DNA of 64,000 nt from Raffaelea ambrosiae (GCA_002778195.1 PCDI01000004.1:3769334-3833333); one strand, 5' to 3'. Positions 46,101-58,261 are shown, numbered from the stretch's first letter. Numbers and translations are program-made. Notes: generated by a model from the letters alone, not told the origin.

Positions 46101-48730
46101 ACACGAACAGCATACAAAACGACCGAGAGATCAGATTAGATGCAGAGGGTACGCCATTGCATAAGGTGGTCACACCATCATTCGATGCGGAGCTCTTGTT
46201 CTGCCCTTGTTAGCCCATCCTCCGTTACTGAAGTTGGTAGCGCCTCCGTTTTGAACGCATATGAAAACGGTACCAGCCCACCACCAAAACGGTCCTGAAA
46301 GCACTTTGAGCCGGACAGGGAAAAAAATAGAGATGCGCTAAACGATCAGTGCCGATTTCCATCTCCTCAACCCAAAACAAAAGCCTTACAACAAACGGTC
46401 ATAGCGCCCAGGCAAAATACTTGGAGATCAATGCCATAGTACCGTGTAGTACAAGTAGTCATAAAACGGCAACCTGCTCAGCTCATGAACTGAGCATGTA
46501 TCTTACCACCATACATGCTTGTACACAAGCAGCCACGGGGTTGCAGGTAAGAAAACAGAAGATATCTATCGCTTGTCACGGTAGCGTATTTTGCAATGTA
46601 TCTGACATCCGGTCGCGTACTCGTACACCGCAACACTCCATTTAACAGATTAGGAAAGCGACGAAAAAAAGAAAAGCAGGAGTGGGCCTATTAAGCGGAT
46701 ACCTTTCCCAGGAAAATCTCTGTTGGACGGTCCTTTTTTAGGTCTTGTTGTACAACCATACCGTGCGCGAAAAGTGGTCCCAGTGTCAGGCAGTTATTCG
46801 CGCCCATTTCCCTGCGCGTCGTTTGTGTTACCTAATAACCATCCCTTCTTCCCATGTGCCACATTTCCAGCGTGAAAACACGGAGAAAACGTGTTACTGT
46901 CCTATTCCACAATAGGGTCGCCGCCAGAAAGGGCAAGCCGAAAATATGTGGAAAAAAACAGACTATTATTTTGTATGACAATTTATTAGGCACTGGGAAA
47001 ACTTTTCTTTTCTTCCACTATTTCCTTTTTCCCTCTTGTGTGTGAGGAGGCAACCTAGATGGCAATTTTCTCTGTTTTCTTCTTTGCCTCTTTTTCTGTC
47101 CCTCTCTCCAAACATCGCTGAGCACGCACGCATACTACGACCTCTGTTCTCTTGGTGGGTCATACTGACATTCACTCGGTCTCCATAATAGTGTTCTAGA
47201 AGGCCTTCTTTCTCGGAAGCCGCGCCATCATGCCTTCCATAGTGGTAAAGCATCGTATTTTTGGCTTTGCCGTAGCAAGCCGATAGTGGGCCTCCATGGT
47301 TTGCTGGGCCCACCAGGCTTTTCGTCCTTACCAAATTATTACTCGATGCAATTGTCTCGTACTCTCATAGACGAACACAACAGCGTGCCTTTGCGCGCCA
47401 GACCGCAGACAGATTCTCCGGAATAACGCCATCAGCTTCGTTCTGTACACAGTAGCTTTGCCCCAAGTTCTTCTGTGTCGTTTTGCGCCAAAATGGCTGG
47501 CAGATGGAACTATTCTTGCTTGTTTGCATTGCGTTTTATTGCATCATGTAAAAGAACAGCCATAACGTAAAAGAGACAATTGTCAAGTATCTTCTCGAAG
47601 TAGTGGCGTCGGAGCTGACCGGAGGACCACAGCTAGGAAGTATAGGCGTCTCTCCGTGTAAGGGTCTCGAATGCTAGGACACTTTGGTAGTAAGTTTGCC
47701 TCGATACTCCCCTACTTCCACACACCTTGACTCTGTGTGCACGACCCAGTTTGTGGAACTCGTCAAGAAACTGCTTAACTACGCAAGCCTCAGAGAGGTA
47801 TCTATCTCGGCCAGCCTCTGTCCAGTCAGTTTAAAATATCGAGCTGTCTATCATTTGCCCTGGTGCGACACATGCAACCAGTTGTCTATCCAGAGATTCG
47901 CAGACGGCGACACTGGTCTCCTGATTCTCTGGTCTCGGCCAGCGCCGCAATCCCAAGCTTTGCTCGGTCCAGCCGAAGGTCAGCATTGTCCTATGGCCAC
48001 AGTACTATGGGCGAGCGGATGAGCCCAAAGAGCTCATCCGTAAAAATCCTTGGGAGCCTGTGACCAAACGCTATGTGAACGCGGGGTTCCTTTCCAGGAA
48101 CGGCTAGAAGTCGATCAACCTGGTAGTTTCAAGCACATTTGCTGCAACTTCAGAAAGCCGCAAACCAACTTCCGATAACAGGTACTAACTATGACGGACA
48201 CTGTTTGGCAAAACAGTAGTGGGGTAAATTAAGGTTTTGGCATGGGGGAAAGATCTCCCGCATCATTCGTCGTTGAAAGGTTGTTGTGACGGGAAGCGTG
48301 GATTATTGCTTGACCATAGTGACCTGTCGAGTTCGTCGCAATGCGGGCCAGCAGAGACAACTTGGCCGCTGCCGAAAAGACATAGAAAGACGATGTGTGT
48401 TTTAGCCAAATGTGAGAATCCGCGTGTTTTATGTTCCCGCATACTGTCGTAGAATGCCCCCGTCTGAATTTTTTTTCTTTTCTTTTTTCTTTTCTTTTCC
48501 CTTTTCTACTGTTTCTTCCTGTTTTTCTATTGCTCCCTTGTTTCCTCGATGCATGTCCTGGAGGGACAAATTCACGGCAGATACGAACGTGCCAATACCA
48601 GTTTGTCGCGGCGATGGTGACGTTCTTTTCATGTAGTTCGTATGGACGTGCAGCTTAGGGTGCACGTGTCGCGAATAAAGAAATCGATGCACGGGGTGTT
48701 TGTATAATGCGCCTACCCCCTGCCCATGAG
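43143..48730. other. 5.6-kb gene desert
   Basis: No family, tRNA, rRNA or transposon signature was recognised on either strand. Overlapping minus-strand open frames at 43536-44278 occur in three frames at once, which fits biased composition rather than coding. A T/C-rich low-complexity stretch lies at 48468-48528. Long arrestin 5' UTR, regulatory DNA, lncRNA or relic sequence are all possible. Confidence 0.5.
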
Positions 48731-49567
48731 TCAAAACCCATATCCCATTATCCGCATGAACCCGGCAGCAATAACGAGGCTGAGCAGGCCTAAGGTCAGG
48801 TCCAGCTCGATAACAGACCATACCCAGAGGCAGCCAACGGGCGGCGCGTGCTTCATGACAGCCATGTAGCCGAACCGGTTCGTGATGTGGATGAGGTAGC
48901 ACCCCGTGAAGATACTTAGCAGGAAAAACACAAACTGGCGAAGGGGCTTTTGAAGTCGCGGAGTCATGCCGGGGATCAGACGGGGATCGGATCTGTGCTC
49001 GTGGAGATTGTAAAATAGAAGACAGAAGACTGGTGAGAGAGACCAAAAGAGATTCTGATTAGCAAGCCGCCGTCAAGGGACGCCAGCGTTGGCTCGCGGC
49101 CAGGGAAGCTACGGGTCATCACGCAGCAGAGTAAACAAACCTGGAAATGCGAGTGCGGTCCTCTTCACCACACTGGGCCACTCGATAGCGACAGCATACT
49201 GGTGCTGCACGAGCACGTCGAGGGTGAAGTGCATCATGCAAAGGCTGACACACCAAAGCAGCGTGTCCAGGGTCCGCTCGGCGCCCGGCGAGAGCTCTAG
49301 CTCGTCGTCTTCATCCTCGTCGTCGCCGTCGTCGCCGTCGTCGTCTTCGTTGTCATGGCGCTCGTCATCCTCGCTGCTGGCGGGCTGCTCCCGGCGCTTC
49401 GTGCTTCGCTGTCGGTTGAGCTCTCGTTGCCTAGCCTCGGCCTGTCTGAACAGATTATTTTGGCCAGCAAGCTCTAGAAGAGTCTTCTCAGTTGGGCCGG
49501 AGCGGTCGGGCTGTGCCAGCTTTATGGAAGCTGTAGGGTCATTGCGGGTACGCTTCCTGTTGGCCAT
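48731..49567 (-). CDS. Small fungal membrane protein (DUF7719-like)
   Basis: Two exons: 49141-49567 and 48731-49029, total 241 residues. The N-terminal half is soluble and charged, with a basic start (MANRKRTRND) and a long Asp/Glu tract encoded by GAC/GAT/GAG repeats. The C-terminal half has about four membrane helices: LDTLLWCVSLCMMHFTLDVL, a segment across the intron (ALAFPGVFCLLFYNLHEHR), FVFFLLSIFTGCYLIHI and VWSVIELDLTLGLLSLVIAA. The pattern HQYAVAIEWP, then NRFGYMAVMKHAPPVGCLWVWSVIE is highly typical of a conserved fungal protein of unknown function that I associate with DUF7719. It is probably an ER or other endomembrane protein. It is divergently transcribed from GPI12 across 389 bases, a possible co-regulated pair. 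Confidence 0.85.
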
Positions 49568-49956
49568 TCTGTGCAGGCAACGCCAGGACAAGCTGACGTT
49601 GGGAGCTCTCGCGGGGACGGGAAGATTTGAGGCAGCTGATGTTGTTTGGGGGTTGTGGGCGGGTCAGTGGGGCAGAACTGTGCCATTGCGGAAAATATGT
49701 ACTGTAGAAATACGTAAGCATGTAATAGAAAGTTACTGCCTTCAGTCGCATTTTTGGACAGTAAGTCTCACAGTGCGCACGTCCTACCCCTGAGGATCTG
49801 TCCATGCCATCCCGCTCTGCAAAGCTTTAAAGAATTTCGTGCTTGGGGGTTGTTCCAAAGCCAGCACGAGACTTCGCGCAACCACTACTAGCTATTGGCG
49901 CGTCGTCACGCACATTTTGGGTACCATCCTCAACTCAGTCGCCTCAACCGAGAGCA
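49568..49956. promoter_or_regulatory. Bidirectional promoter region (DUF7719-like / GPI12)
   Basis: 389 bases between two divergent start codons. No TATA box is evident, as usual for housekeeping genes. Confidence 0.45.
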
Positions 49957-50988
49957 ATGGGCGCACTTCTCACCTTGCTTGGGGCGCTGGTCGTGCTCGT
50001 GCCTGTCTGCTACATGTATACCGCCGCCGTCGTGGCAGGGCGCTTTCCCTCGCTGGTCGGCAAAAGCGTATGCTTGCTGATTGCACATCCAGACGACGAG
50101 GCCATGTTTTTTTCGCCGACCGTACTGGCTCTCACCCGCCCAGAATCGGGCAACCGCGTTAAGATCCTGTGCCTCAGCAGCGGCAATGCCGAAGGCCTCG
50201 GTGACATCCGGAAGAAGGAGCTTGTAAAGAGCGCTCTGACGCTGGGACTGCGCAGCGAAACGGATGTTCTTGTGCTCGACAGACCGTATGTGTGCACCCC
50301 CCTCATGTCCCAACCAGTCGGCACGCTGCTTAGGACTGGGTCCCTTTCAATATTTTCTTCCTCTCTAGCGTCGGCCACATCTTTGATTGTCTACCATTTC
50401 TCGCCATACACCGCCATCTGCTAACCGTTCTACTTGCACAGAGAGTTCCCTGACTCTATGAAGACAACATGGGATACGCTGAAGATATCCTCGCTGCTGT
50501 CGGAAACTTTTGGCCCTGCGGCGAGTGAGTCGAAGGGTGCCATTGACGTCCTCGTGACATTTGACCGAGGCGGTATTTCAGGCCATCCGAACCACATTTC
50601 GCTGTATCGAGGTGCACGTCATTACATGGCATCTTTGGCGAATAAATACGGATCCCAAGCCCGTCTCGACTTATACACACTGACCACTGTGTCCCTGCTT
50701 CGCAAGTACACGTCCATAGCAGACGTACTACCTACTCTCGTGGTCTGGATTTCTAGACTATCCAAATTAACGACCACCAAGACTCGCCCGGGGGCTCTGG
50801 TATTCCTATCGGATCTACAACCAGGAGCAAGCGGCGGTCTGGCAACCGCTTGGAGGGCCATGATAACTGCTCATAAGAGCCAGATGGTGTGGTTCCGGTA
50901 CTTGTGGATCACATTTAGCCGATATATGGTCGTCAACGATCTACGACTAGAGGAGGGTTTTGGCGATGCGGATCTCAGGAGTCCGTAA
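49957..50988 (+). CDS. GPI12: GlcNAc-PI de-N-acetylase (PIG-L/GPI12)
   Basis: Second step of GPI-anchor synthesis: deacetylation of N-acetylglucosaminyl-phosphatidylinositol at the cytosolic face of the ER. Two exons: 49957-50285 and 50442-50988, total 291 residues, the usual length. An N-terminal membrane anchor (ALLTLLGALVVLVPVCYMY) is followed by the metal-binding motif LLIAHPDDEAMFF, then LSSGNAEGLGDIRKKEL, and the second signature FDRGGISGHPNHISLY after the intron. The C-terminal SRYMVVND motif is present. All zinc ligands and the catalytic Asp appear intact. The exon junction gives DRPEFPDSM. The start at 49957 places the anchor at the extreme N-terminus, as in homologues. Confidence 0.93.
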
Positions 50989-51218
50989 TTAAGATAGCCA
51001 GAACAGTGAGAGGGCGTAGCCAAAAGGTGCATGACTTCACTAGATGAGCATAGTTCCATTTTGCAGTGCTAAACTATGTGTAACTATGTGTTATTGTTCT
51101 GCAACCTGCTTCCTTTGTGCACTGACTTCTCTAATTTTTTTGCCAGGTAGAATACAAGGAATGACACAACATCGAATATACAAAGCATATCTCGACAGTA
51201 CCAAATAAACTAGTGTTC

Positions 51219-53657
51219 TCATGCAAACTCCTGGATGAGCCACTTTCGGACTGTCTTCCTCGGAAGAGCTAGGTCTGGGTGCCAACGTTCCACCTTGTAC
51301 AGGTGAACCATTCGCATCTGGGAGCGGTAAGAGCCATTGACCAACTGGCCTCGCAGCGAAATGGGAGATGACTTCATGAGCTGGCCGTCATCAGAGTGCC
51401 ATTCACGGCCACCCACCTCCAAATCCTCACCCTCATGCTCAATGCCGGGTTCAAATTCCTCGGATCCGTCGTCTCGGCTGTTCTGCTCAACGCGTCCGGG
51501 GCGTCCTTTTCTAGGTTGTTCCCAGAAATCGTATTTAACCTTGGGGGAAATGACATTTTGTGACGTCAACACCTCTTTGCGGTGTTGGACGTGCGGCTCG
51601 GAGATCCATACCTGCCCCGACACGGTATTATACCGCGCATTGGAGAGAATAAAAGGTCGAAACTCGTCCAGGACACCAGGGACTATGCATGAAGAAACAG
51701 GGTCTGCAGCGCTTTTCGCATGCAATCGACGAAGAATCAGACGGCACCACGTATGGATACAGTGCCACATATACCACTTGCGATTGGCTGCCCTGTAGAA
51801 CCTTCCGGCTGCCACCTCATGCTTGCCCATCTCCTCGTATTCATAAAGGGCATCTTCGTATTCACGAAGCTGTGCCACATACATTGGTTTGATATAACGC
51901 ATCCAATGCAGGGCTTTGTCGTATTTCTTTTGAATTATGAAAGACTTGATCAGAATGCTGTATTCGTTGAAACCCGGACGGACCGACGCTGCTGTCATGA
52001 TACGGAGTATCGATTCAGATGCCTGTGCCTCGAGAGCCCGGAAGCGCAGCTCGGAAATTTTCCACTCTGTCCTAGCGGGTTTCGAAGACATGCAATAGGT
52101 CCATTTCAGCAAGTCAAACCAGACGCGATCCGGGATCGCAACATTGTAAAACTGTGACACGTACTGGACTAGCTTCATGGCTACTGTCACAGCCCCCGAA
52201 GTGCAATAAGCTTGCACGATTCCATCCAGTAACACTGCGGTGGGCCTCATGGGAGAGCTTAGAGGGAAGTCGATGCCACCGCTCACATCCACATTGCCGG
52301 TCTCCATATCCCAGCTCACGGATATTTGCCAGTAGGTGTACAAGATATTGTCCATGGTTTTGACCGATCCGGTCCGCGCCAAGGCAACCAAAAGGGCAGC
52401 CAGCATGCGCTCATCACGAGTGTGACCCCTACTTTGGATTGTAGAGAAGGTAGAATGCACTGGCTGCAGATGTCTCAGAATGTGTGTCATGTGTTCTGCG
52501 TAATCGTAACGGTGGATGTTCTCGCCATGTCGGCGCAGACCGTTGCGCAGAAGGCTAGCATCTAGATGCTGCAGTCGACGCAGCTGATCGCGGTTTTCAA
52601 ACACAAACTTTTTCCGATGAAATTCTAGCGGGCGGACACGCAGTCGCATGAGGTCATGTTGCGCATATAAACTTTCGGTCAGAAAGCGTGCCCTGATGAA
52701 TTCGTAGTACATATTGCTTTGCGCCCAGTGTTCATAGCCAGCCGAGGTCATCTCTGTCCAGATCTCTCGCGCAGTGAACCAGTCGGAGGCGGCACCGGCA
52801 CAGCGGATCAAGGCGATGTAGTCATGGATCATCATTTGGAGACCCATTCGTAAGCGCAGATTACAGATAGCCATGAGGGACACGAGGAGATATCTGTAGA
52901 TCTGGCGGGTACCGAAGATATTGATCGAGTCACCGAGAGGGGTGACATTGGCCATTCCCGGCAAGATGGCAACATCGGGGGCATCGTCGCAGTGTTCGTT
53001 CACTGCGAAAGGGTCCAAACAGCGCAAAAGTTCGGAAAACATATTTGGCGGCATACTGGCTGCCATGGTGTGGCGAAGCTCAATGTCTGGGGTGATGTTT
53101 CGTCTGGGGCGAATAAGCAGACCGTAGAGTTTGCGCGTGTTCGCTTCTCGCAAGAACACAGCCAGATTTCCAGACGGCATGACAGACTGCCCACTGGTGG
53201 CTGAGTCAGTTGTGAGCCTGCCACTGTGCGGTGATGATGAATGCAATTGCCGAGGCTCTGCAGACGAGGACCCGTTCTGCTGCTGCACGGACAGGAGCAT
53301 TCTTCGCAGCATCAAAAGCTCTTCTCGGATATCCGGATCATTCGAAACCGAGGCGCTATAGGCCGGACGTGTATGAAACATAGCTTTCTGGTCTATTTGG
53401 TCGTTCGTAGTCGTGGACCGCGGCACCGAGAGCTGATGACTACTTGTGGCCACCCGACCCCGTGGTTGGACATACAAGAGAGCCGGCGATGAACGGTAGC
53501 CAAGGCGACCAGACGGCCGATTCTCGAGTCTATCACCAGAGGAGACTCGGAGGGTTTGGGTGTTCGGGACGCCAGACGAAGTGCCTCGAGGCCACTTGTG
53601 CAAAATAGTGAGGCGAGAAGCAAGAGTGGCCTCCAAGGCCAGCGGCACGGCGGCCAT
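51219..53657 (-). CDS. Mitochondrial PPR-like expression factor (ATP13/cya-5 type)
   Basis: Single long exon, 812 residues, convergent with GPI12. The N-terminus (MAAVPLALEATLASRLTILHK, Arg-rich with almost no acidic residues) looks like a mitochondrial presequence. The central part contains degenerate helical repeats (IHDYIALIRCAGAASDWFTAREIW; RMLAALLVALARTGSVKTMDNI; FNEYSILIKSFIIQKKYDKALHWM) of pentatricopeptide type. The start of the conserved region (LAVFLREANTRKLYGLL) and the overall layout match the fungal family with the Pfam domain ATP13, whose members are yeast Aep2/Atp13 and Neurospora CYA-5; these are needed to express specific mitochondrial mRNAs. The C-terminal ~120 residues are acidic and poorly conserved-looking. 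The target mRNA is not deducible. Confidence 0.65.
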   Translation of the reverse strand: MAAVPLALEATLASRLTILHKWPRGTSSGVPNTQTLRVSSGDRLENRPSGRLGYRSSPALLYVQPRGRVATSSHQLSVPRSTTTNDQIDQKAMFHTRPAYSASVSNDPDIREELLMLRRMLLSVQQQNGSSSAEPRQLHSSSPHSGRLTTDSATSGQSVMPSGNLAVFLREANTRKLYGLLIRPRRNITPDIELRHTMAASMPPNMFSELLRCLDPFAVNEHCDDAPDVAILPGMANVTPLGDSINIFGTRQIYRYLLVSLMAICNLRLRMGLQMMIHDYIALIRCAGAASDWFTAREIWTEMTSAGYEHWAQSNMYYEFIRARFLTESLYAQHDLMRLRVRPLEFHRKKFVFENRDQLRRLQHLDASLLRNGLRRHGENIHRYDYAEHMTHILRHLQPVHSTFSTIQSRGHTRDERMLAALLVALARTGSVKTMDNILYTYWQISVSWDMETGNVDVSGGIDFPLSSPMRPTAVLLDGIVQAYCTSGAVTVAMKLVQYVSQFYNVAIPDRVWFDLLKWTYCMSSKPARTEWKISELRFRALEAQASESILRIMTAASVRPGFNEYSILIKSFIIQKKYDKALHWMRYIKPMYVAQLREYEDALYEYEEMGKHEVAAGRFYRAANRKWYMWHCIHTWCRLILRRLHAKSAADPVSSCIVPGVLDEFRPFILSNARYNTVSGQVWISEPHVQHRKEVLTSQNVISPKVKYDFWEQPRKGRPGRVEQNSRDDGSEEFEPGIEHEGEDLEVGGREWHSDDGQLMKSSPISLRGQLVNGSYRSQMRMVHLYKVERWHPDLALPRKTVRKWLIQEFA

Positions 53658-54202
53658 GGTTGATAAAGCCGGTGGCTAAGCCGACGCCAAATTCAATGCG
53701 CGACTGCTCAAGTCGAGACTTTTGCTGCTGTACCACAAATCTGTGGTGGATCACATTGAACGGATGGAAGTTAACGATGGGGAGTTGGTGATGGATGTGG
53801 TTCCAGGAAAAGTCTGGGGAACTGGGGCATCAAGTCTGGGGAAAAGTGGACGATACTGTGCACTGTGGTTAGGGAGTCCAGGCCAACGGAGTGGAACACT
53901 AATGAGAGCTAGCTAGAGAGCGTTGGCAGAGCGTTGCAGGGGATTGTTAGCGTAGGAAAACTGGTGCGGAGTTGTTGCGGATTGGTTCCGAGCTAGTTAG
54001 CCAGGCCTTAATAATACCTTGCCGGCCATAGATTTCTCCGCAGCCGAAAATTCTGTCGTGGCCAACGACATCAAATACTGCCCGGCAGTGCACCATCAAG
54101 GAAGAAGCAGCAATTTCAGGTTCGAGCCTAAGCAAAATACGAAAGCTACGGCGCCACGCCTCACCAACCCTCTCCACCGAAGTACAATCACCTCCCGTTG
54201 CC
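53658..54202. promoter_or_regulatory. Bidirectional promoter region (ATP13-type / LSM3)
   Basis: 545 bases between divergent start codons. No other feature was recognised. Confidence 0.45.
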
Positions 54203-54815
54203 ATGGCCGATAATGCAGATGAGACGTCCCCTGTCTCAGAGCCCCTGGACCTGGTGAAGCTGCTTCTGGACGAGCTGGTGTTTGTAAAGCTGCGCGGCGA
54301 CCGCGAGCTCAAGGGAAGGCTCCATGTGCGTGTTTCATGCTAGCCTTATCTGCGCTGGTGCTATGCGCCTGTTTCTTACTCTTCTTCTGTTCTGTTCCTG
54401 ACTACCTGTAAACCTACTACTGACGTGACGAACCTCCAGGCCTACGACAGCCACTGCAACCTTGTTCTGGGCGACGTCGAAGAGACCATCTACGTCACAG
54501 ACGAGGACGAGGACGAGGACGATATTGGTGAGGAAGATCAGGAGGTGCGGGTAAGTTAGGTCTGGATCACGACTCTGTCATTGGTAGCAGCACCGGAAAA
54601 AGCGCCGGGAGAAGCACTGACAAGCGATCGTTCTATTTTCTTGTAGACTGTTAGTCGAAAGTCGGAGATGCTGTTTGTACGCGGTGGGTAACGGATCACA
54701 CCCAATTTCGTCTTGTTTGTGTGAATGTGCATACTGATCATGCTTGCTTCTATTCTTTTCGTTATCTATTACAGGTGACTCCGTTGTCCTGATTTCGCCT
54801 GTCCCACAGAGCTGA
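54203..54815 (+). CDS. LSM3: U6 snRNA-associated Sm-like protein LSm3
   Basis: Subunit of the LSm1-7 (mRNA decapping) and LSm2-8 (U6 snRNP) rings. Four exons: 54203-54325, 54440-54550, 54647-54683, 54775-54815, total 103 residues, standard for LSm3. The Sm1 motif is VFVKLRGDRELKGRLHAYDSHCNLVLGDVEE, with the RNA-contacting DSHCN; the Sm2 motif is MLFVRGDSVVLISP. An acidic insertion (DEDEDEDDIGEEDQEV) sits between them, as in fungal LSm3. All four junctions are in phase. Exon 3 is only 37 nt. Confidence 0.96.
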
Positions 54816-55526
54816 GATATTCCGACGACAGCAGGTGCACAACATATACCCATCGACACTCTCTTCCACCAGCCTAGCCTTCAGCTATGTTCGATGCATC
54901 ATACAGATGTCGCGTTGATCGATTGCGGCGCGTCCCGCTGTTCCGCCGGATTATACACGATATACACCATGCAAGACCATACGCAGTCACAAGAGGGAGG
55001 CCACCTAATGGAGATGCTATGAAGCATATGTGAGATATCACTACAAGAATACCTGGAAATATTCAGAGAACAATCAATCAAATACACCGGGGGTTACATC
55101 TTTGATATGAATACATCCACATACTGCCCCGGTGCCGCCGTGCTCTGTGAGACCTCTTTGCAGCTACCTTGTACTTTCTCAGCATTCGACAATCGAGGCG
55201 ACAGACAACACACGGTAACATTGGTGACAGCGACACACAATGAAAGCATAGAGGAGATAAATATACTGGAGCAGCTGCAGTAAATTCAGTAGTAACTGCA
55301 ACTGCAACAACAACTGCATCTAGAAAACAAATACCCATAACATACCAAGCCAGCAAACACTGCATACAACAAAATGTTCCTTCATTACTCATCTTGCACA
55401 CAGGGTTGCCAACAACACGTACGTGTCTGCAACTTCGGCCACAGGAGCGGGTCCTCATGAAAACCGAGCCAGGAAAAGCCGTCCATGTTCAATTATCAGA
55501 GCGAGCTGGCAGTAGTAAGCAATGCA
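54816..55526. other. Intergenic region, no gene seen
   Basis: 711 bases between the convergent LSM3 and small membrane-protein genes. No recognisable gene. Confidence 0.5.
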
Positions 55527-55967
55527 TCATTTCGCTGCTGCAGGTGGTTGAGGGGCCGATGCTGCGGGCGAGGCCGGCGCACTTCCGGCCGAAGACTTAG
55601 AGGACTTGGATCCGCCCGACTTCCGTCGTCGGCGGTGCTTCTTTCGGTAGCTGAAGCGCACCGTGTACCTGTACCGCCAGAGAAATGCACACGTGGCAAT
55701 CAGGAAAACACCCAGCAGAACACCGACAATGATGCCAATTGTGGTATTCGTGTCTGCTTGACCTCTCTTGGTCAAGTTAGGGGACTGCTGTCCATGATCT
55801 GCGTTTCTGGACCGGCCACGTAGGGCCACAACCAGCGGCAGTGTAGCAGGTGGAGGCCCTGGGAAAAGGGCAGCGTTCGGCGGAGCTGCGTGACCCGCAG
55901 GGGGGTCTGGCTGTGAAGGGGTGGTGTATAAAGAGGGGGTGTATGACTCTGGACGAGGAACATACAT
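55527..55967 (-). CDS. Small single-pass membrane protein, unknown function
   Basis: Single exon, 146 residues. It has a Pro-rich N-terminal half with a YVPRPESYTPS start, then one strong membrane helix (TTIGIIVGVLLGVFLIATCAFLW), a highly basic juxtamembrane segment (YRKKHRRRRK) and a Ser/Ala/Pro-rich tail. By the positive-inside rule the C-terminus is cytosolic. There is no signal peptide, so it is likely a type III (signal-anchor) protein. Similar short proteins with an NTTIGI.VGV helix are common in filamentous ascomycetes, but I know of no function. A longer upstream exon cannot be excluded. Confidence 0.55.
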   Translation of the reverse strand: MYVPRPESYTPSLYTTPSQPDPPAGHAAPPNAALFPGPPPATLPLVVALRGRSRNADHGQQSPNLTKRGQADTNTTIGIIVGVLLGVFLIATCAFLWRYRYTVRFSYRKKHRRRRKSGGSKSSKSSAGSAPASPAASAPQPPAAAK

Positions 55968-58261
55968 TTTGTGGAGATAATCGTCAAACTGGAATTGGCC
56001 AAGATTTCGGCAATATAAGGTACAGAGTATCCAAGAAAAGAAGAGAAGAGAAACGAGGAGGAAAATAGATATTTAGATTATACAGGCAAATTTCTACAGA
56101 CCCGATGGCAGCCACACAACAGTAAGCTCTGAGTGGTGCTTCTCTGCTGGCAGGAGGACGGCAGTAGCCAAATCGAGTGGGTGAAAAGAGCGCGAGAAAG
56201 GCACGAAGGCGGGATGAACAGGAAATAAAAATTAAGAGGAAAACAGATGCTATCGTTCAATATCGAAAACGAACGAGCCAGAGCCAGGATCGGCGGCGGC
56301 AAGAATATTATGGGAAGACAGGCAGGGGCGTTGCTCTTTCAATGTCCGGGGTCATGCCCATCTTCAACCCATCTTGCGCGAGCCAGAGACGAAGGCGAGA
56401 GTCGAGAAAAGAACTCAAGCCTGTTTCACGCCTTATACACGGAGGTACAGCAGGCGGCCTCAGCCATGAATCCAGTGCCAGGTGCGGCACACAGCCAAAC
56501 CAGAAGGGAAACAGGATGGGGGCACAAGACGGGCAGAGTCAAGAGAAGGTGGCATCATGTGTGTCCTCGCAGGTCTACATAGTATTTCGTGGTGCATCCA
56601 TCCAATTATGGTAGAAATCAAGTCATTGGTGTGCTGCATTAGGCCGTCCTTTGGCGCGGTTTGGGGGGGGTTCATACGGAGGTTTTCTGGCCAAGGACAG
56701 GCACAGACGACGACTACGAGCTGGTTGCCGGACATTTCGCGCAAGCCGAAAATTGCCCATATAACAGGGCACTCCATGCATAATGAGAGCAACAATATGC
56801 ACGAAGACGGGTCGCAAGAGCCGTGCACAGTGAAAATGGTATGGCTGTTCGGCGGCGGCATGCGCCTGTGTGGCCGGGTTGACCACTCACCGACAGTTCG
56901 CAAGTGGAGCCAGACCTTGGCCCACCACGAAGCCTGCGAAAATGAATTGTCCATAAAAACCAGGAGCCAGAGAGATGCAGTGACAAGTGTCCATCCATCC
57001 TGAGGATGCTTGTCGACGTGGTCCGTCCTTACTTGTCCTGCATGCAGTGTGGAGGCGGGACTAGCGTTGGGTTGCGACAGCGTGGAAAGAAAACGAGAGT
57101 AAGGCACCGAGCCATGCAAAGGACTGGTCGGTGCCGGCAATTTGCCCGGTTCACGCTGCAGATTTGAACTGCGGAGGCGAGCTGTAGGGTCAAGGAAGAG
57201 AAGGAGGGCAATGGTTACATAGCAAAGTGTCGGCAAAGCGACGGCAGTGGGACACCAAGGCTCCTTCATATGTTGCGATAGACGCAGCTAGAAGCAGCTA
57301 GAAGCAACGGTCCCTTGCAGCTGGAAAGACGCGCCGGGAATGCACGAGGAACAGCAGAATAGAGAGGCGAAGAAATGGTGGAGTCTGAGCAGTTGGTAGC
57401 TCGAGTAATATAAAGAGAACAGCTATTACACGGTCGACGAATACCAAGGTCGAGCGTCGTCTCGTGATTTATGCGCGGTAGTCAGTCTCGATTAGGAAGG
57501 CGCGGCATACGAGATTCGGGCGCCTCGACCGGGTCTATCACGTCGCATAAACCTGCTCAGACTGGGAAGCTATGGGAGTAGAGCCAGAAGCCGAGCCAGA
57601 AGTCGAGCCAGGAATTGCAGAATGCCCAAAATACTAGTCGTCAAGCAAGATATCTTGTCCGTTCTCCCACCTTCCAGTCTCTCCGTCCTTTGAGCTTCTT
57701 CTGTGACTTTTCTCGTAATTATTGGCTCGTCTGGTCTGCCCGTAGCATATGGAAGCAGATGGAGGCCGAGTCACACCTGCACGATCGCCAGCGCATCAGA
57801 TACCGTATCCGTCCCGGACTCTTTACCCTTGCCAGATGGGAACCAGAACGTGAGGTGTACTAATGGCTCAGCCTCGGAAAAAAACAGCAATGACAAAAAA
57901 CATTATATGCACTGTACGAACCGTGGCTTCGAATTTTTTTCTTCTTTCTACACCACGACTGTGGGGTTTCGCCAGTGTCTTCAACTGGACGGTACTCGTT
58001 ATTTCTTCACAACAGTTGATTTTTTCGGTACAGCGACAGCGGGCTCTACCACCTTAAAGTCACTCTGTTAGGGTTACACTCGGGCCGACCAAAATTACGT
58101 GGGAATGCTGCTGTGCAGGGTGCCACTGACTGCCGTGACATGAAATAGAATATGGGGGAAGTGTATCGCTCTAAGATGGGTTGAATGCATGGTTTTGTCG
58201 CAGGAATAGATAGGGTATTGTGTAAAAAGAGAAGAAGAAAGATCAAACTTAAAAAAAAAAG

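Noticed and set aside
43143..48730. Transposon or CRISPR-like repeats in the gene desert
   Set aside because: No terminal repeats, no reverse-transcriptase or transposase motifs and no regular direct repeats were seen. CRISPR arrays are not expected in fungi.
56460..57269. 269-codon minus-strand open frame
   Set aside because: No family resemblance, no domain or helix pattern that holds together, and other open frames overlap it. Treated as chance.
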